From assembly GCA_944364705.1 (NCBI GenBank), contig CALVWH010000145.1:1-7846 (forward strand): 7,846 nt of DNA. Direction: 5' to 3'. Numbering within the stretch: position 1 is the stretch's first letter; each line of letters opens with the position of its first letter. The position numbers were made by a program, and so were the translations under genes. The notes beneath the pieces were generated by a model, which saw nothing but the letters and a program-made list of their open reading frames with translations, was not told where the DNA came from and made no database searches. Positions 6,208-7,846 of this stretch are shown one piece after another. Source of the stretch: an uncultured Bacilli bacterium. Its GTDB lineage: Bacteria; Bacillota_I; Bacilli_A; RF39; UBA660.

Positions 6208-7299
6208 TCATCTTGTTTTTTTTTGATCAATCTCTATTTTTGTTTTTAAAATTTCATTTTCTTCTGAATCAGATTTTTTAGAAATCGCATATTTTGTTTT
6301 TATTTCTTTGCTTAATTCACGAAATTTTTGAACCTCATACGTTTTTTTATTAAAATCAAATTCTACCTGATTATAATTGTATTTACTAAAAGTAGTGGAA
6401 GCATATCTCGACAATTCTGCAAAACGATAATTTTCTAATAATTGTCCCGTCGGATCGATCTTATTCAATATCATACGATAATCTTGATCAAACAAATCTC
6501 CCGTTGAACAGTTCAAACCCTTTTCAATAAGATCGATTAATTGAGTATATATATGATATTCATACATAGGACTACATGATAAACCATGTCTTCTTGCAAA
6601 GTCGATAGTAGCCTTATCTGTCAATCCCTCTTCAAATAAATATCCACCATAATCTCTTGCAACGTATTCTTTTCCATCTACTTTAACCTTCAAATTGTCC
6701 CCTACTTTATATCTATGTGTTTGATGAAATATTTCATGTAATAATACATTTAAATTATATCGAATATCTTTAATAAAAGTGGCACTAGTAAGTTTTACCT
6801 TCGGTATTGCGATTCGTCCATCGGTATGAGCTTCTCCTTTACTACCATCTTGGATTTCTATTTTCTTATTTATTATTAAGTGATCTAAGCGTTCAATTGC
6901 TTCTGGTTTTAAAACGAATGAATAATCTTGTTTTATCATTGGAATAACATAAGAGGCATACTCATATAAACAATCTTGTTGAAAGCCTTCTTCTTTTCCA
7001 ATATAATTCTTTATTTTAGTTTGCAAATATTTTTCTAATCTCTTATTAGCTTCAATGATATTGTATCCATTTTGATTAATTGACTGCATAAATTCTTGTT
7101 CTGTTATAGGATTTTTAAAATCCTCATTGTTAGCAATTCTATCTAAAATTTGATTTATCCTCGTTATAAGAGAATTTTTACTTAGAATGCTTTTATCCAA
7201 CGTTTCTTCAGAAATTTTTTCACTATATTTTTGAATTGATTTTAATTCTTCCTTTATTTTTTTCAATTTAATTTCACCTACAAAATTGATATGATTCAT
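6208..7299 (-). CDS. Putative zinc metallopeptidase (HEIFH motif), 363 aa
   Basis: A cytosolic-looking protein with no signal peptide or membrane segment. LNVLLHEIFHQ (183-193) contains the HExxH zinc-peptidase motif: H188 and H192 as ligands and E189 as catalytic base. FEEGLTDKAT (222-231) offers E224 as third ligand 32 residues later, the arrangement of gluzincin-type peptidases (helix, E-G-x-T-D). The central part (about 105-300) would be the catalytic domain. Residues 1-95 are charged helices, possibly coiled coil, and 320-363 is a basic, Lys-rich tail. I do not recognise the family beyond the motif; substrate unknown. AGGA lies 8 nt before the ATG. It appears to be a single-gene unit between two terminators, though no convincing promoter is seen at 7300-7362. 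The native C-terminus is doubtful: a 9-A run at 6216-6224 one base shorter would end the protein in KKQDEIQVEG with stop at 6189, giving 369 residues. Confidence 0.72.
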   Translation of the reverse strand: MNHINFVGEIKLKKIKEELKSIQKYSEKISEETLDKSILSKNSLITRINQILDRIANNEDFKNPITEQEFMQSINQNGYNIIEANKRLEKYLQTKIKNYIGKEEGFQQDCLYEYASYVIPMIKQDYSFVLKPEAIERLDHLIINKKIEIQDGSKGEAHTDGRIAIPKVKLTSATFIKDIRYNLNVLLHEIFHQTHRYKVGDNLKVKVDGKEYVARDYGGYLFEEGLTDKATIDFARRHGLSCSPMYEYHIYTQLIDLIEKGLNCSTGDLFDQDYRMILNKIDPTGQLLENYRFAELSRYASTTFSKYNYNQVEFDFNKKTYEVQKFRELSKEIKTKYAISKKSDSEENEILKTKIEIDQKKTR

Positions 7300-7362
7300 T
7301 CACTTTTTCCTACTTATTTATTATTTATATAACCATGAAACAACTTTAAAAATAAAAAAGTA

Positions 7363-7413
7363 AAAGGTAAACGAAATGCAACCTTAAAAATAATTAAAGT
7401 TGCATTTACCTTT
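7363..7413 (-). terminator. Bulged hairpin terminator after the right-edge gene
   Basis: In minus-strand sense AAAGGTAAA (7405-7413) pairs with TTTACCTTT (7363-7371), and inside it ATGCAAC / GTTGCAT pairs (right arm 7398-7404, left arm about 7376-7382), with a short CGAA-type bulge on one side and an AT-rich loop. A T-rich tract with T6 and T5 runs (about 7345-7361) follows. This fits termination of the gene ending at 7479, about 65 nt upstream. The bulge makes the stem unusual but still strong for this AT content. Confidence 0.6.
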
Positions 7414-7478
7414 GTATTTGAGCAAAAATCGAAGTACTCCTTAAAAGAAACAAATAATCTTTACTCCTATTAATTATT

Positions 7479-7846
7479 TTAAAATTTATTTACAAGCTCT
7501 TCAATATTAAAATATACACCTTTATTAACTTTAGATTCTGGATACTCTTTAGAATTACCAATGTTTATTAAATTTTCTTTATCAACAACATCAACACTTT
7601 TAACACAATTCTCAAATTTACCCATTATATACTTATCATATTTATCTTCTAACTCTTCTATAGAACGAACTGTTGCGAATAATTTAATTTTCTTATCTAA
7701 TATTTTATTTAACTCTAATAATACGGATATATCACATAACCCATCTAAGAAAAAGGTAAATTTAATATTATTATCTATAGATACATTAACTAACTCATCA
7801 ATTAAAATATTACCTAACCTATTAATCTTTTCATTACCAATAATAA
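7479..7846 (-). CDS. C-terminal part of an unidentified protein, possibly VirD4/TraG-like coupling ATPase (cut by right window edge)
   Basis: The frame is open from the right edge to a TAA at 7479-7481, giving 121 residues. The pattern of a hydrophobic strand ending in Asp (IKFTFFLDGLCDI, about 29-41), a helix, a second strand with VRSIEELEDKYD (about 61-72), then a FENC turn (about 80-83), resembles the Walker B strand, the QS-x-x-QL-x-x-Y segment and the NC turn at the end of conjugative coupling proteins. The Walker B glutamate is replaced by Gly (LDG rather than LDE) and the QS by RS, so it is either divergent, inactive or a different family. The walker A half lies outside the window. Codons are even more TTA- and AT-rich than in the left half. 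If correct, this would mark a conjugative element at the right side. Confidence in the coding call is high; in the function, low. Confidence 0.6.
   Translation of the reverse strand, partial: IIGNEKINRLGNILIDELVNVSIDNNIKFTFFLDGLCDISVLLELNKILDKKIKLFATVRSIEELEDKYDKYIMGKFENCVKSVDVVDKENLINIGNSKEYPESKVNKGVYFNIEELVNKF

Noticed and set aside
7300..7362. Promoter for the HEIFH gene
   Set aside because: Candidate -10 boxes such as TATAAA exist in the A/T-rich stretch, but none pairs with a -35 better than three of six matches.
5970..7382. The 10-mer GAAATGCAAC at 5970-5979 and 7373-7382 flanking the metallopeptidase gene
   Set aside because: Repeats of this length are expected by chance in 7.8 kb of AT-rich DNA, and flanking sequence does not extend convincingly as an attachment-site or transposon repeat.
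7406..7453. Tiny TTG-start frame of 15 residues after AGGAG at 7464-7468, ending in the terminator stem (leader-peptide-like)
   Set aside because: The spacing of 10 nt is long, the start is TTG, and the position downstream of a gene and its likely terminator fits 3' untranslated RNA better than attenuation.
1..7846. CRISPR arrays, tRNA or rRNA genes, insertion sequences
   Set aside because: No regularly spaced repeats, cloverleaf-like conserved segments, or transposase motifs with terminal inverted repeats were seen on either strand.

Overview
This is an AT-rich window in which every supportable gene lies on the minus strand. Ribosome binding sites of the AAGGTGA / AAAGGAGG type and near-consensus sigma-70-type promoters point to a low-GC Gram-positive (Bacillota/Mycoplasmatota-like) bacterium. 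Tryptophan is encoded by TGG throughout and no recognisable gene contains an internal TGA, so the standard bacterial code fits. Lineage is an inference from composition and signals; nothing here fixes it to a genus.

In transcription order (right to left), 7479-7846 is the 3' part of a gene whose fold pattern weakly resembles the end of a VirD4/TraG-type coupling ATPase. It is closed off by a bulged hairpin terminator at 7363-7413. Next comes a single-gene unit for an unrecognised 363-residue protein with a HEIFH zinc-metallopeptidase motif (6208-7299), closed by a terminator at 5989-6045. A near-perfect promoter (5916-5943) then drives a two-gene unit. Its first gene is a small tRNA-nucleotidyltransferase/poly(A)-polymerase-type protein (5347-5874) and its second is an unrecognised helical protein (4572-5327). 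A 308-bp gap follows, with a terminator and a promoter at its left end.

The left half starts with a small P-loop kinase-like gene at 4263. Its C-terminal half is thrown out of frame by two opposite indels; the family-like C-terminus resumes and stops at 3757, 15 bp before the next start codon. Then come a 468-residue protein with a transglutaminase-like Cys-His-Asp core (2335-3741), an unrecognised 328-residue protein with its own promoter (1250-2236), an NAD-dependent epimerase/dehydratase (188-1222) and, overlapping it by 77 nt, the start of a calcineurin-like metallophosphoesterase cut by the left edge (1-264).

The left half looks like a compact run of mostly chromosomal genes. The right half (4572-7846) has isolated one- and two-gene units of unfamiliar proteins with strong terminators and a possible conjugation gene, which would suit an accessory island. 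The most checkable oddities are the double frameshift in the kinase and the fact that the only two 9-nt homopolymers inside genes both appear one base too long, whereas the three 8-nt runs I checked keep frame. The two most interesting undescribed proteins are the transglutaminase-like protein and the HEIFH protein. I do not see a clearly recognisable novel defence or mobile system.
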